From Branchinecta lynchi (lineage: Eukaryota > Arthropoda > Branchiopoda > Anostraca > Branchinectidae): a stretch of DNA of 64,000 nt. The stretch spans positions 12,116,938 through 12,180,937 of the forward strand of contig JAKZAP010000014.1 of the NCBI GenBank assembly GCA_023053575.1, given 5' to 3'. Positions 46,212 to 59,100 of this stretch are shown in pieces (position 1 is the stretch's first letter; the number at the start of each line of letters is the position of its first letter). The translations under genes were made by a program, and so were the position numbers. A model generated the notes under the pieces. The model had not been told where the DNA came from. It ran no database searches and saw nothing but the letters and a program-made list of their open reading frames with translations.

Positions 46212-46971
46212 CAAGACCAAAGGTTTCGATGGGATCCCAAAAATCTAATGTTTGATCCAGACAATTGCGAACGAACTAGCATATACTTGTCCACAAAAAA
46301 AAAAAAAGTTCAGAGACGAATTCAGCGTATCTCCTTATCCGTATAAAATAAATCCGGTTTCAATCGGATTCCGAACGACCTATATCTCCCGGTAAAAGAA
46401 AAAAACATTGTCATTTACAAATTCAGCGTATCTTCTTACCCCTAAATCTGTCATGTAATCAACTTCAAATAAAACTTTTGCTTTTGGCAAATTTTCCGCT
46501 TTTGGCCTGATTCCGGGCGAACAAGTTGTCCGGGTAGAAAATACTTTTCACATAAGTGTTCAGCATGTCTTCTTGCCCCTAAATCGAACATCTAATCAAC
46601 TTCAAATGAAACTTTTACTTTCAACATCCTTTCCGGTTTTGGCCGGATTCCGGACTAACTACTTGTCCGGAGAAAAAATGGTTTTCACTATCGTGTTCAG
46701 CATGTCTTTTTACCCATAATCGACTATCACACTATATATTTAAAAATATTTCATTTGCCCCTTAATTTAAACCCCCTCCCCAACCCCTAAATGTAGGGCT
46801 ACAGAGCCCATCTACGAATTCAACCTTACTCTTGACCCAAACAACCCACACACCTAGTTTCATCAAAATATTTCATTCCCTTCGGGAGTTATAGTGCGAA
46901 CAGATGGACACGGATGTACAACTTTTGCGATGTCATCGGTATCCCTCCACTTACGTTCTGGGATCCAAAAA
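46212..46971 (-). mobile_element. Helitron-like element, family B, copy 4
   Basis: The edge CAAGACCAAAGGTTTCGATG is followed by three tandem units and the block catcaaaatatttcattccc, then cttacgttctgggatcc. It contains the uninterrupted site that copy 3 shows split. It is preceded by an 85-bp direct repeat (46024-46107) that also precedes copy 3 (43683-43765). Confidence 0.7.
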
Positions 46972-47267
46972 AACGACACAGATTGCTGTCAAGCGCGCGT
47001 GGAAAAAAGAATTACACAAAAAAAAGAGTACAAGACCCCTCAGTTGAATTTCTGAACAGCTTTAATGGAAAACTGTCAGTCTCTCGGAAAAGATTTCTGG
47101 ACAAGACTTGACGGATGAGCAAGGCCATCGGATCGTGAGATCTTTTTTAGAAAGGAACATATGGAACTCGCCGTTCGAGAAATAAGTTCTTCATCTTGAA
47201 AACAGAACTTTCCACTTTGCACCCATTGGAAAGAGACGGTGTAAGAGAGGAGCAAAGCTAGATATTA

Positions 47268-47620
47268 GTTGTGTGTTTGCAGATACCAAAAATAAAGTCG
47301 TTTTTGCAGTTATCGTGATATCTGGCCAGTTATCGTGGTATCAGATAATCAGATACTACGGTCCGACCGTGGTAACTGGTCGTGGTATCTAAAAAAGTCA
47401 TCTCACTTTCATCAAAGTCAGATTGGTGAGAAAGAAGTTTAGCACTTAGTGATGTAACTGGATATCTATTTTCTTTCGGGATGACTTCGAAAAGTGCAAT
47501 TTCGGCAATAGTCGTTTTTGCAGAGCACCGTGTATCAGATACCACGATAACTGCAAAAACGACTAATCGCAGATCCAGTTACCGTGGTAACAGATACCCT
47601 GCAATCAGCAAAAACGCAAC
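47268..47620. mobile_element. MITE family 5 with TATTA target duplication
   Basis: Ends GTTGTGTGTTTGCAGATACC and GCAAAAACGCAAC; inner arms gtcgtttttgcagttatcgt and acgataactgcaaaaacgac. Direct TATTA lies at 47263-47267 and 47621-47625. Confidence 0.75.
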
Positions 47621-47625
47621 TATTA

Positions 47626-48501
47626 TCTCCAAACCGTCTGAGAGGCAGCAAGGCTTTATAATGCAAGGACATTCCTGTTAGATGACATATGTCTCTAATC
47701 GTCATTGTGACATAGTTTGTTACCTGGATGATGCTAGGTCATCAGGATCATCACCTCCGGTGGCTATCTTAACATTACCTTCTTGTTGGAGACTTTTGTA
47801 AATAGTAGCTGAGTATACTTTTGTTTTAGAGAGAGAAAGAGAAGATTGCGTTTGACCCCTAGACTACCTAGGTTAATTCCTATTTTCTTCAATTTACCAA
47901 GCTTTTTGGAAGAGCAAATAGGACAATAAAAAAAGTAAGTGAAAGGTAACTGTAATCGCTTATGGATGTCTCTGATTTTTTGGTTTAATGCATTTCTTGT
48001 TTTATTTGTAGTTGTAGTGTAGTTGTTTATATATAGTGTGTCTTAAAAAGACACCTCGCACTGTTTACTCTCTACGGCCCAATATTTTCAAATAGTTGAA
48101 TATTTTAAAACTATGATCCTTTTTAACAAAATTACCTACGACTTCGGTGTTATAAGCCAGTCTCAGCGCCCGTTGATCTGACCGTTGACTAGAAAAATTC
48201 ATCCGTTTTTTGCTGTTTTTGTACAAATCTTGAACGACGAACTCAAAACTGGAAAAGAGTTGGCAAAATATGATTCATCTGTTCCAGGGTGAGAAAATTC
48301 CTCTGAAAGTTTTCTGCAATGGCAAACAGAGGAGAGTGCACATTCGTCAAATCTCAGTCCCCCTTATCTGCGCCTCTCTTCAATACGATCCAAGGCAACC
48401 CCCGATTTGAATGTCACTCTCAAATGAAATACACATCTATCGCAACACAATCGTCGTAATCATGCAGAAACGAAACGATATATCATGCCACAATTGACTA
48501 C
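47626..48501. other. Intron spacer after the linker exon
   Basis: GA-rich near 47830; nothing recognised. Confidence 0.4.
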
Positions 48502-48564
48502 TCATGCAATAAACTGAGAACTACAAGCGGCGAATTCACGAAACAATTTGTTCATGCCTCCAAC

Positions 48565-48813
48565 CTTTTCGCCATTTTCTTCCGCCTTCTGCCCCGCCCT
48601 GTCGACCTTAGAGTCCCGCTCTTCAGATCGCTTGAGGGAGCGGCCCATGGCGTCGGGGGAGGTCTTACTCCGCGACATGCCAGGGGAGGTTCGATGGGCA
48701 CTGCTACCATCTTTTGGGGAGGGCACTTGAAGGTTACTAACCGGCGTGACGGATTTAGACCGTCGCGACGGGGGAAGGTCGACGAGGGATTTGGCTTCTC
48801 CATTGGGGGCGGT
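48565..48813 (-). CDS. APBA: X11/Mint N-terminal linker exon, Ser/Arg/Lys-rich
   Basis: This exon of 83 codons is phase 0/0, after acceptor ttttttaaaattacag and ending at GAAAAG|gttgga. It reads TAPNGEAKSLVDLPPSRR, then VTPVSNLQVPSPKDG, GMSRSKTSPDAMG and KRSEERDSKVDRAG. Base composition is clearly more GC-rich than the flanks, especially at third positions, and a second frame is also open. This frame was chosen because the residues look like a phosphorylatable disordered region and both junction phases agree with the neighbouring exons. No domain is recognised. The donor is weaker than the acceptor. If it is not used, the frame runs 20 codons further to a TGA at 48502. Assignment to the X11 gene rests on strand, order and phase, not on homology. 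Confidence 0.6.
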
Positions 48814-48901
48814 CTGTAATTTTAAAAAAGTGGATGCTCTGCAACCAAAACGAAAAGGGCTAAGAATGGCTAGGGGTTACGCAGTGGGCTTGTGTTGTAA
48901 C

Positions 48902-48999
48902 CTGGTGTAACGGGAGTGCACTTGAACCGTTGCGACGACTGACGACGAAGCAGCGGTCACCCTTAAGGACTGAGACTTTTTGCTCACTCCCCAGATGAA
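48902..48999 (-). CDS. Probable upstream exon of the same gene
   Basis: This 98-nt candidate has acceptor gtttaccctccccag and donor CAG|gttaca. It starts with two bases of a split codon and ends in phase 0, so it joins in frame to TAPNGEAK at 48813 across an 88-bp intron. It reads HLGSEQKVSVLKGDRCFV followed by SRRNGSSALPLHQ. The stretch VSVLKGDRCFVV has the flavour of an SH3-type strand, but it is too short to call. The donor is only fair. It may be a true N-terminal X11/Mint exon or a chance open stretch between MITE-poor intron pieces. Confidence 0.45.
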
Positions 49000-49765
49000 C
49001 TGGGGAGGGTAAACTCCGGAAGTAGTACACGTAGTATTTCAATACATTTTGACATAAGGTGATGACACGAAGACATTTTGAAAAAGAAACTGTTAAAGAT
49101 TTTTGGAGTCTGTCCACAGTCGAGAGGGTCTACTGCTTGGCTTGCATGAAGTTCGATATTGCGACGTCACCCACTAGGAATGGCTCTAAAGATTTAATAC
49201 CATTTTTGCTTTAAAAGTATTCAAAGATAGGCCAATAAAATGTATTATTTCTGCCCAGATTCCAGCTTTTACTACAAGGAATTTTAAAAAATATAGCCAT
49301 TTCTAGTAGGCTACGAACTAAAAACCAGTTTATGTTTTGTGACGAAAAATTATGTATTACATTGCATATTATATACGGTAAATATAATATTAACACAGTA
49401 GTGTCCCACAGATGAAGTAGAGAAGAAGTAAAAAAATAGAGAAAAGAATTTTGGTGCAAAGTGCACACCCTGTCAATCTTGCTTTCTTATGAAGCTCCTA
49501 ACCCATCTCAGCCTAAACTAGACTGAGGAAACAAATCATGAAAGACCTCAGCTTCTCCGGTCGCCCAGCAGTAGAACAGAAAGATAACTGTCGTCATTTG
49601 TTCCAGAGTTTCTTAAATATTTGAACTCGAGAATTTGATAACGTGTGAGCATTAGTTGACCATCCTATGCTAGCTAGATTAAGCTTTAATGGAAATAGAC
49701 GAATTTTATTATTAGGCCATATAGGGAAAAGATCACATTGATTTATTTTTCAATTTAAACTCCAC

Positions 49766-50023
49766 GAAATACACCACTGGTAAAGCGTACTTCAACTAAA
49801 ACTAAAGATCGAATTTTATACAGAAACTTGTATTGTGAGTAATAAACTATAAGTAATTTGAATTAAAACAGAAGCCAGCCAAGAGAGCTAGAAACAGATC
49901 AGAGTGCCGACTACTGGAAACAGAATAATAAAATACACCACTGCTAAAGCGTACTTCAACTAAAAGTAAAGATCGAATTTTATATAGAAACTTGTATCGT
50001 AAGTAATAAACCATAAGTAATTG
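49766..50023 (+). repeat. Direct repeat pair, about 93 bp, 163 bp apart
   Basis: aatacaccactggtaaagcg ... taataaactataagtaatt at 49766-49858 and again at 49930-50022. The second copy is the insertion site of family C copy 1; the first is its empty-site reference. Confidence 0.85.
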
Positions 50024-53000
50024 TGTTGCGAGAGCAACACTTTGGTTTTGTCCTCGTTTTTTTTTTTTTTTTTTTTTTTTTTTTTCCTATGACTCCGATT
50101 TCATTTTATTCCTGGTAACTGAGAAGGGTCTAACCTGTGCGGTTTTTACGGAAAGTGTGGACCTTAGGCCGGATTGATGAATATGACATTACATTTTGGA
50201 AAGCTCCGTAGAACTCTTGCCTGGGGCCAATAAGGATGGTTTTTGCTTGTCATCGAGCCAGAGCCTACGGTTTGCGAAGTGAAGTGGAGTTGTATAGCCT
50301 ATGTCAGAGAGGACTATCTGAAGTTGTGTAGCGAACCTTTCGTTTCATCAAAAGATGTTTCTGCTTTCGAGTGGAAAGCTCCGTTCTAGCACGCAAGCAG
50401 GCAGGCACCAGTTTCAAATTGAAGATGGACTAAAATCTATAAGTGTTAAATATATGCGGCAGTTACCCGGCCCCACAGCCAACATATCTTCTTTGAGTGA
50501 TAAATAGAAAAATCTACAGAGACAAAAAAGTGGCTTTTTCCCACGGGTCCGAAAGTGCTGCCATCTAATGTTTCTGTCCATGTCTGCGACGATTTCAGCT
50601 GAGTTTATAATTTTTTTTTTTTGCACTTTGGTTTGTGGTAGAGTAACGGTATCAGATGTGCCTCTTAAACTTTAAAAGTTCTCTCATTGCTAAAGAAACT
50701 AGAGCTTATCCTTTGCTCCTTTCTAAGTCGTGACGTTAGAAAGTTGGCCTACGGCAAAAAAGTCAACTTTTGAACTAAGACAGGTAGAATTTTTTTTTCG
50801 ACGGCAATCGATAGCCATTGATGAGCTGATCAAAGTATATGTCATCCATTTTTTGGTACAAAAATTCCTTCATGAGATACACCAGTTTGATTATTTCAAA
50901 GGGGTTGACAACTTCATAGTAAGGTACATTGAAACCAAAAATAGGCGATACCAGCTATGATACATATAGGGGACTTTTAAGCAACAGTCGACTGTTAGCC
51001 CATAATCATCTTCAGTAATGAGGGGTTTGCAGCTTTTGCTAGTTGGTATACCTGTTATTTGTTTCCGGTGTATTCGATGGTAAGAACAATTTGATTCCCA
51101 ATGGTAAGATATGCAAGGGACTTGTAAGTAATAATCGGCTGTTATGCTACAATCATCTTCTGCGATGATGGGTTTGCAGCTTTTGCTAGCTGGAGTACCC
51201 ACTATTTGTTTCCGGTTATCTTAATGTATATCACGGGAGAGGGACTTGTAAGTAGGAATCGGTTCACGAGGGGCTAGGAATTTTTGCAAATGGGTGCACA
51301 TTGTATTCTATTTCTATAAATCTGACGGTAAGAAAGTTTGTGTCGATGGTCTATCAATGTAACCGAGGATTAACTGTTTACACAACGGATACAAACGAAA
51401 ATGTAAAGCAATGAGGTAGTTTCATCATAATTAATAGTGTCATCTATGGTATTTTAATCCTGAAAAGTTACGGATAGCTGTCTATTACCAACTAGATTAT
51501 ATAAGATATTGTTCCAAGTTTTCATCCGTCACGATGTCTACGATTGAAAAGGATAAAGTACAACTGACTGCAAAGTTAATTTAGTCCCTTCTTCCTATAT
51601 TATTTTGTTGTTGTTTTTACAACGCTGAAGAATACCTTTTGATCATATGATTAATTTTTTTAGAACATCCCATTTAAAAAGCTTATGCTATAATCATCGT
51701 CAGCGATGAGGGGCTTGCAACTTTTGATAGCTGGTATATCCAATATTTGTTTCCGGTGAATTTGATGTCAATCACGGGAGACGGACTTGTAAGTAAGAAT
51801 CGGTTCACGAGGGGCTAGAAATTTTTGAAAATTGGTGCACATTGTATTCGATTTCTGTAAATATGACAGTAAGAAAGCTTGTATCGATGGTCTATCGCTA
51901 TAACTTAGGATTAACTGTTTACGCAACGGGTACAAACGATACGGTAATGTAAAACAATAAGGTAATTTTGTAATAATTAATAGTGTCATCTATGGTATTT
52001 TAATCCTGAAAAGTAGCTTTATAATATCAACTAGATTATATAAGATATTGTTCCAAGTTTTCATCCGTCACGATATCTACGATTGAAAAGGATAAAGTTC
52101 GACTTCGACAGCCGCTGATGAGCTGATCAAAGTATATGACATCCATTTTTTGGTAAAAAAATTCCTTTATGAGATACACCAGTTTGAAAGTTTCAAGGGG
52201 TTGACAACTTCAGTAGTAAGGTACACACTGAAACCAAAAATAGGCGATACCAGTTGTGAGACATTTAAGGGACTTGTACGCGACAGGCGACTGTTAGCTC
52301 ATAATCATCTTCGGCAATGAGGGGTTTGCAGCTCTCGCTAGTTGGCGTACCTGTCATTTGATGAACAGTTTGGTTCCCAAATGTAAAACATGCAAGGGAC
52401 TTGTAAGTAATTATCGGCTGTTATGCTACACAAATCTTTAGCGATGAGGGGTTTGCAACTTTTGCTAGTCGGTGTACCCATTATTTTTATCCGGTGAACT
52501 TGATGTCTATCACGGGAAAGGGACTTGTCAGTAGAATCGGTGCACGAGGGGCTAGAAATTTCTGCAAATTGTTGCACATTGTATTAGATTTATATAAATC
52601 TGACGGTAAGAAAGTTTGTATCGTTGGTCTATCGCTGTAACCTAGGATTTACTGTTAACGCAACGGGTACAAACGATACTGTAATGTAAAACAAAGTAGT
52701 TTCGTAATAATTAATAGTGTCATCTATGGTATTTTAATCCTAAAAAGTTACGGATAGCTTTATAATACCAACTAGATTATATAGGATATTATTCCAAGTT
52801 TTCATCCGTCACGATATCTACGATTGAAAAGGATAAAGTTCAACTGACTGCAAAGTCAATTTAGTCCCTTTTTCCGATATGCTTTTGTTGTGGTTATGGC
52901 AATCGATAGCCCTTGAAGAGCTGATCAAAATATATGCCATCCATTCTTTTGAACAAAAATCCTTCATGAGATAAACCAGTTTGAAAGTTTCAAGGGGTTG

Positions 53001-53687
53001 ACAACTTCAGGAGTAAGGTACACACTGAAACCAAAAATAGGCGATACCAGTTGCGAGACATGTAAAGGACATGTAAGCAACAGTCGACTGTTAGCTCATA
53101 ATCATCTTCGGCAACGAGGAGTTTGCAGCTTTTGCTAGCTGGTATACCTGTTATTTGTCTCAGGTGTATTCGATGGTAAGAATAATTTTGTTCCCAATTG
53201 TAAGACATGCATGGGACTTGTAAGTCAGATCGGTTCACGAGGGGCTAGAAATTTTTGAAAATTTGTGCACATTGTATTCGATTTCTGTAAATATGACAGT
53301 AAGAAAGTTTGTATCGATGGTCTATCGCTATAACCTAGGATTAACTGTTTACGCAACGGGTACAAACGATACGGTAATGTAAACCAAGAAGGTAGTTTTG
53401 TAATAATTAATAGTGTCATCTATGGTATTTTAATCCTGAAACGTTACGGATAGCCTTCTTCCGATATTGTTTTGTTGTTGGTTTTACAACGCTAAACAAC
53501 AGCTTTTGATTATGTGATTATTCTTTTTAGAACATACCGTTTTAAAAGCTTCGATAAGTTGACAATTTCAGCATTTAACCGACAGCGAAGAAACAAAACC
53601 AAAGTGTTGCTCTCGCAACACTTTAGCCGGCGAAGCCGGACAAAGGTTGCCGCAACACTTCACGTTGCCCGGGCAACGTAGGTCTAG
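50021..53687 (+). mobile_element. Helitron-like element, family C, copy 1 (3.67 kb)
   Basis: The element starts TTGTGTTGCGAGAGCAACAC and ends with a GC hairpin (CGTTGCC-CG-GGCAACG), four bases and TCTAG, followed by host T. A hairpin a few bases before CTAG, insertion between A and T, and no target duplication are Helitron hallmarks. The empty site is the upstream direct repeat at 49846-49875 (ataagtaatttgaatta): the flanks of this copy, joined, reproduce it. Near its right end are three further perfect palindromes, including GTGTTGCTCTCGCAACAC and CCGGCGAAGCCGG. The interior is built of diverged 0.55-0.75 kb units, each with subunits of about 150 bp. No Rep/helicase frame is seen, so it is non-autonomous. 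Confidence 0.8.
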
Positions 53688-55722
53688 TTTGAATTAAATT
53701 CAGAAGGCCTAACAGTTCAATCTAAGAATTATACCTAACAATTTACCCTGCTTTAACGTCACTTACACTTTCATCATAAGAACTAATTTTATTTTCACAT
53801 TCTCCAACTCCAAAAAAAATATACCTTCTATTTTCAAACTTTCCGTTTTCCCATCAAACATACTCATATAATCTAAAATACTTTAATTATTTACTTTTTT
53901 TCTCCAAGGGTACAACCCCATATCCTATACAAACCTTTTCCCATCATATCCTACCTAATATCAAAAACTTTTCGATTCAATTCAATCAATTAATCTTAAT
54001 ATTTTAAATACTCAAGCAGCCAGATCTGAAAGTTAAATCCAAAATAAACTACGTAAATAAAAAAACTATAATACTTTTAGAATTTCTCTCTCTCTGTTTT
54101 GAGACGCACTTCCTCCATAGGGCATCTCTCTACAGTGAAAAACAACACTTAAATCAAGTAATTTAAAAGAAAAAGCTCCCAACAAACTTCTTCATTTCTC
54201 TACAGATACTTTGCCCCTAAACCAAAAAATAAACACCCCCCTCCCTCCATTTGGAATACCTTCCCTTCCAAACAAAATGGAGAGGAGAAGATATTCCAAA
54301 TTTTTACCATTGGCTAGTACTCCAATGTTGAAGTCTCGTAGACGGATCAGGGACCAATTGCAAGAGTCGCATCGAGAGAACCAAAAGAAAACCAAAGCTT
54401 TAATTTGATGGGGAAGCCATCAAATTAACTTTCACAAAGGACAACTTACCAACGCACCGGTATATGTAGAAAATTTAGTCCTTGATTTTGGCGGGAAAGG
54501 TTGATTTATATTCAACTTTAGTTCACGGGCGGCAATCCGTCCGTTTACCATCTTTCCAAAGTTTGACTACTAAACCATATTCTGAGATAAATTCTCTCAA
54601 GTGCACTGTGGTTAGTGACGTCACACAGGTGGAACCTTTAACTAGGGGTTAGCCACTTGGAACCACACGTCGAAACTCGTCGGTGATTTATAATGATACT
54701 GCCGCTTTATCAGAGCCGATCAATTATTCAGGTCGGGACACAAGGGTTTCATCCTTACGAAATGGTTCTGACGAGACAAAGGTTCCGTAAGCTCGATACA
54801 ACTTTTTAATAGAAGAAAGACAACCGTCTGCTACAAAATTTTCACCACTTTCATCACTCCTGACACGTGATAACTTAGCAAAACGACCATGAAGACTGGT
54901 ATGTAAGGCCGAGCTGTCACCATGGTTCACCTGCACATTTCTCCAAACTTCATTTGGCAAAGGACACAATCGTTACTTTAAAACTGTTATTTTGCCAGTG
55001 CCACCCTGTACACAAAACCGAAACAGTCAACCACATTTCTTCAAAAACTTTCCGTTTGTCGCATGGACGGTACTAGGCAGGCATTTCGGTCCGACATAGT
55101 TGCTGTACTTTTGGGTGTGGTTAGGTGTCCGTTGGTAAATACTCGGGAAATAAAAGGTGAGCATGGAAAGCATGACCCACTGGGACTTGCTCCAACAACA
55201 GAACGCAATTTCCGCAGTTTTACTTTCTCGGGGACATTATTAAACCGACCAACCGCAGCTGTTATTACGCATTTGTTCCTCATACATTTGGACCAGCAGA
55301 ATCCTTTTCAGACAAATCAAATCGTTTCAAATCGTTTATTCATTAAGAATCTTACTCACGGCGTGTGCCGACTGACCGATTCCAACGTCAACATTTAAAT
55401 ACAGATCAATATATATAAACAAGAAAAAGCAAGCGTAACTGCCGAGTCAACTGCTATTTCGATTTGCATCGAAACAACAGGAAAAAAATATATAAAATTA
55501 ATTACACTCTACTAAACGGTCAAACATATGTGCTTAAAAGCCAACATAAAATCATGTGGACTCTTTAATGGTGGATGAAGCGTTAAACAGTTTAACAAAA
55601 GCATATGATAATGATTATTTTCGCTTTTGGCGTTAGATTGCCCATCCAGTTCTTGCTTCTTTTCAGATGGGCGTACAATCAAAAATATTGGAAAAAATTA
55701 TGCCAGCTTCTAGGCTTCAGTA
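53688..55722. other. Spacer between the inverted family C copies
   Basis: It holds opposed open frames of 65-111 codons (54211-54408 plus, 54969-54724 minus, 55063-55398 plus, 55283-55041 minus) without recognised domains. No splice-compatible join between the two minus frames was found, because all three frames of the link stop. The first 100 bp continue the interrupted direct repeat. Confidence 0.4.
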
Positions 55723-58700
55723 TGTATGGCACTTAAGCATTCTCCAGGTGCCATATATCGATCGTAACGTCTGTCTGTCGGTCGGTCTGTCCAACTTCTG
55801 CTAGTTCGGGCACTTCAACATGAGCTAGGATGATGAAACTTGGAACGCATATTAGGGACCAAATCGACCACACCAGATTAACTCGGAAATAGTCACTTCC
55901 CCGATCCGACCATCGTGGGAGCTCAAAAGCGGGCCTGGGCGTGGAAGCTGAGTATCTTAAAATATACGACTGGCAGATGTCCGGAAGGCCCAAGAGTCAT
56001 ACCAGTTAGGAACAATAGCCAAGAAACGCAGCACTATATCTGCAAAACTCTATATCAGACAGAACTAGACCTACGTTGCCGGGGCAACGTGAAGTGTTGC
56101 GGCAACCTTTGTCCGGCTTCGCCGACTAAAGTGTTGCGAGAGCAACACTTTGGTTTGGTTTCTTCGCTGTCAGTTAAATGCTGCTTGTCAACTTATCGAA
56201 GCTTTTAAAACGGTATGTTCTAAAAAGAATAATCAAATGATCAAAAGCTGTTCTTTAGCGTTGTAAAACCAACAACAAAACAATATCGGAAGAAGGGACT
56301 AAATTGACTTGGCGGTCAGTTGAACTTTATCCTTTTCAATCGTAGATATCGTGACGGATGAAAACTTGGAACAATATCTTATATAATCTAGTTGGTATTA
56401 TAAAGCTATCCGTAACATTTCAGGATTAAAATACCATAGATGACACTATTAATTATTACAAAACTACCTTATTGTTTTAGATTACCGTATCGTTTGTACC
56501 CGTTGTGTAAACAGTTAATCCTCGGTTATAGCGATAGACCATCGATACAAACTTTCTTACCGTCATATTTACAGATATCGAATACAATGTGCACCAATTT
56601 TCAAAAATTTCTAGCCCCTCGTGAACCGATTCTTTTTACAAGTCCCTCTCCCGTGATTGACATGAAATTCATCGGAACAAATAATGGATACACCAGCTAT
56701 TAAAAGTTGCAAACCCCTCATCGCTGAAGATGATTATAGCATAAAAGCCGTTTTGGCTTTTTGGGAACAAAATTGTTCTTACCATCTAATACACCTGATA
56801 CAAATAACAGGTATACCAACTAGCAAAAGCTGCAAACTCCTCATTGCCGAAGATGATTATGAGCTAACAGTCGACTGTTGCTTACAAGTCCCTTACATGT
56901 CTCACAACTGGTATCGCCTATTTTTGGTTTCAGTGTGTACCTTACTCCTGAAGTTGTCAACCCCTTGAAACTTTCAAACTGGTTTATCTCCTGAAGGATT
57001 TTTGTTAAAAAAAATGGATGGCATATATTTTGATCAGCTCTATAAGGGCTATCGATTGCCCTAACCACAACAAAAGAATAGCGGAAAAAGGGACTAAATT
57101 GACTTTGCAGTCAGTTGAACTTTATCCTTTTCAATCGTAGACATCGTGACGGATGAAAACTTGGAACAATATCCTATATAATCTAGTTGGTATTATAAAG
57201 CTAGCCGAAACTTTTCAGGATTAAAATACCATAGATGACACTATTAATTATTACGAAACTATCTTGTTTTACATTATCGTTTGTACCCGTTGCGAAAACA
57301 GTGAATCCTAGGATACAGCGAGAGACCATCGATACAAACTTTCTTACCGTCAGTTTTATATAAATCGAATAATGTGCAACAATTTGCACAAATTTCTAGC
57401 ACCTCGTGCACCGATTCTACTGACAAGTCCCTTTCCCGTGACAGACATCAAGTTCACCGGATACAAATAATGGGTACACCGGCTAGCAAAAGTTACAAAC
57501 CCCTCATCGCTGAAGATTTTTGTAGCATAACAGCCTATTATTACTGACAAGTCCCTTGCATGTCTTACAATTGGGAACCTAATTGTTCTTACCATCAAAT
57601 GACAGGTACGCCAACTAGCGAAAGCTGCAAACCCCTCATCGCCGAAGATGATTATGAGCTAACACTCGACTGCCGCGTACAAGTCCCTTACATGTCTCAC
57701 AACTGGTATCGCCTATTTTTGGTTTCAGTGTGTACCTTACTACTAAAGTTGTCAACCCCTTGAAACTTTCAAACTGGTGTATCTCATGAAGGAATTTGTG
57801 TACCAAAAAATGTAGGACATATACTTTGATCAGCTCATCAGCGGCTATCGATTGCCGTCGAAAAAAAAATTCTACCTGTCTTAGTTCAAAAGTTCTAACG
57901 TCACCGCTTAGAAAGGAGCAAAGGATAAGCTCTAGTTTCTTTAACAATGAGAGAACTTCTAAAGTTTAAGAGGTACATCTGATACCATTTCTCTACCGCA
58001 AACCCAAGTGCAAAAAAACGAATGATAAACTCAGCTGAAATCGCGTACACAAATGGAACCAAATTGTTCTTACCATCGAATACACCGGAAACAAATAACA
58101 GGTACACCAACTAGCAAAAGCTGCAAGGCCCTCATTACCGAAGATGGTTATGAGCTAACAGTCGACTGTTGCTTAAAAGTCTCCTACATGGTGCATACCT
58201 GCTATCGCCTATTTTTGGTTTCAATGTACCTTACTACTGAAGTTGTCAACCCCTTTGAAATTTTCAAACTGGTGTATCTCACGAAGGAATTTTTGTACCA
58301 AAATATGGATGACATATACTTTGATCAGCTCATCAGTGGCTATCGATTGCCGTCGAAAAAAAAATTCTACCTGTCTTAGTTCAAAAGTTGACTTTTTTGC
58401 CGTAGGCCAACTTTCTAACGTCACGACTTAGAAAGGAGCAAAGGATAAGCTCTAGTTTCTTTAGCAATGAGATAACTTTTAAAGTTTAAGGGGCACATCT
58501 GATACCGTTACTCTACCGCAAACCCAAGTGCAAAAAAAAAAAATTATAAACTCAGCTGGAATCGTCGCAGACATGGACAGAAACAATAGATGGCAGCACT
58601 TTCGGACCCGTGGGAAAAAGCCACTTTTTTGTCTCTGTAGATTTTTCTATTTATCACTCAAAGAAGATATGTTGGCTGTGGGGCCGGGTATCTGCCGCAT

Positions 58701-59068
58701 ATATTTAACACTTATAGATTTTAGTCCATCTTCAATTCGAAACTGGTGCCTGCCTGCTAGCGTGCTAGAACTGAGCTTTCCACTCGAAAGCAGAAACATG
58801 GTTTGATGAAACGAAAGGTTCGCTACACAACTTGAGATGGTCCTCTCCGACATAGGCTATACAACTCCACTTCACTTCGCAAACCGTAGGCTCTGGCTCG
58901 ATGACAAGCAAAAACCATCCTTATTGGCCCCAGGCAAGAGTGCTATGGAGCTTTCCAAAATGTAATGTCATATTCATCAATCCGGCCTAAGGTCCACACT
59001 TTCCGTAAAAACCGCACAGGTTAGACCCTTCCCAGTTACCAGGAATAAAATGAAATCGGAGTCATAGG

Positions 59069-59100
<32 letters not shown>

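Noticed and set aside
48552..48803. Alternative minus frame through the linker exon (MEKPNPSSTFPRRDG...)
   Set aside because: It needs a different phase from the neighbours; the chosen frame joins both upstream and downstream exons.
54724..55283. Two adjacent minus frames as a spliced gene
   Set aside because: The only plausible acceptor (gttttgtgtacag) leads to stops in all three frames before the second block.
50891..58379. Recurring open frames in the C elements (for example text like SKSCKPLIAEDD) as a repeated protein gene
   Set aside because: The frames follow the repeat unit, start at different points, have no recognised fold, and the copies are too similar to show selection.
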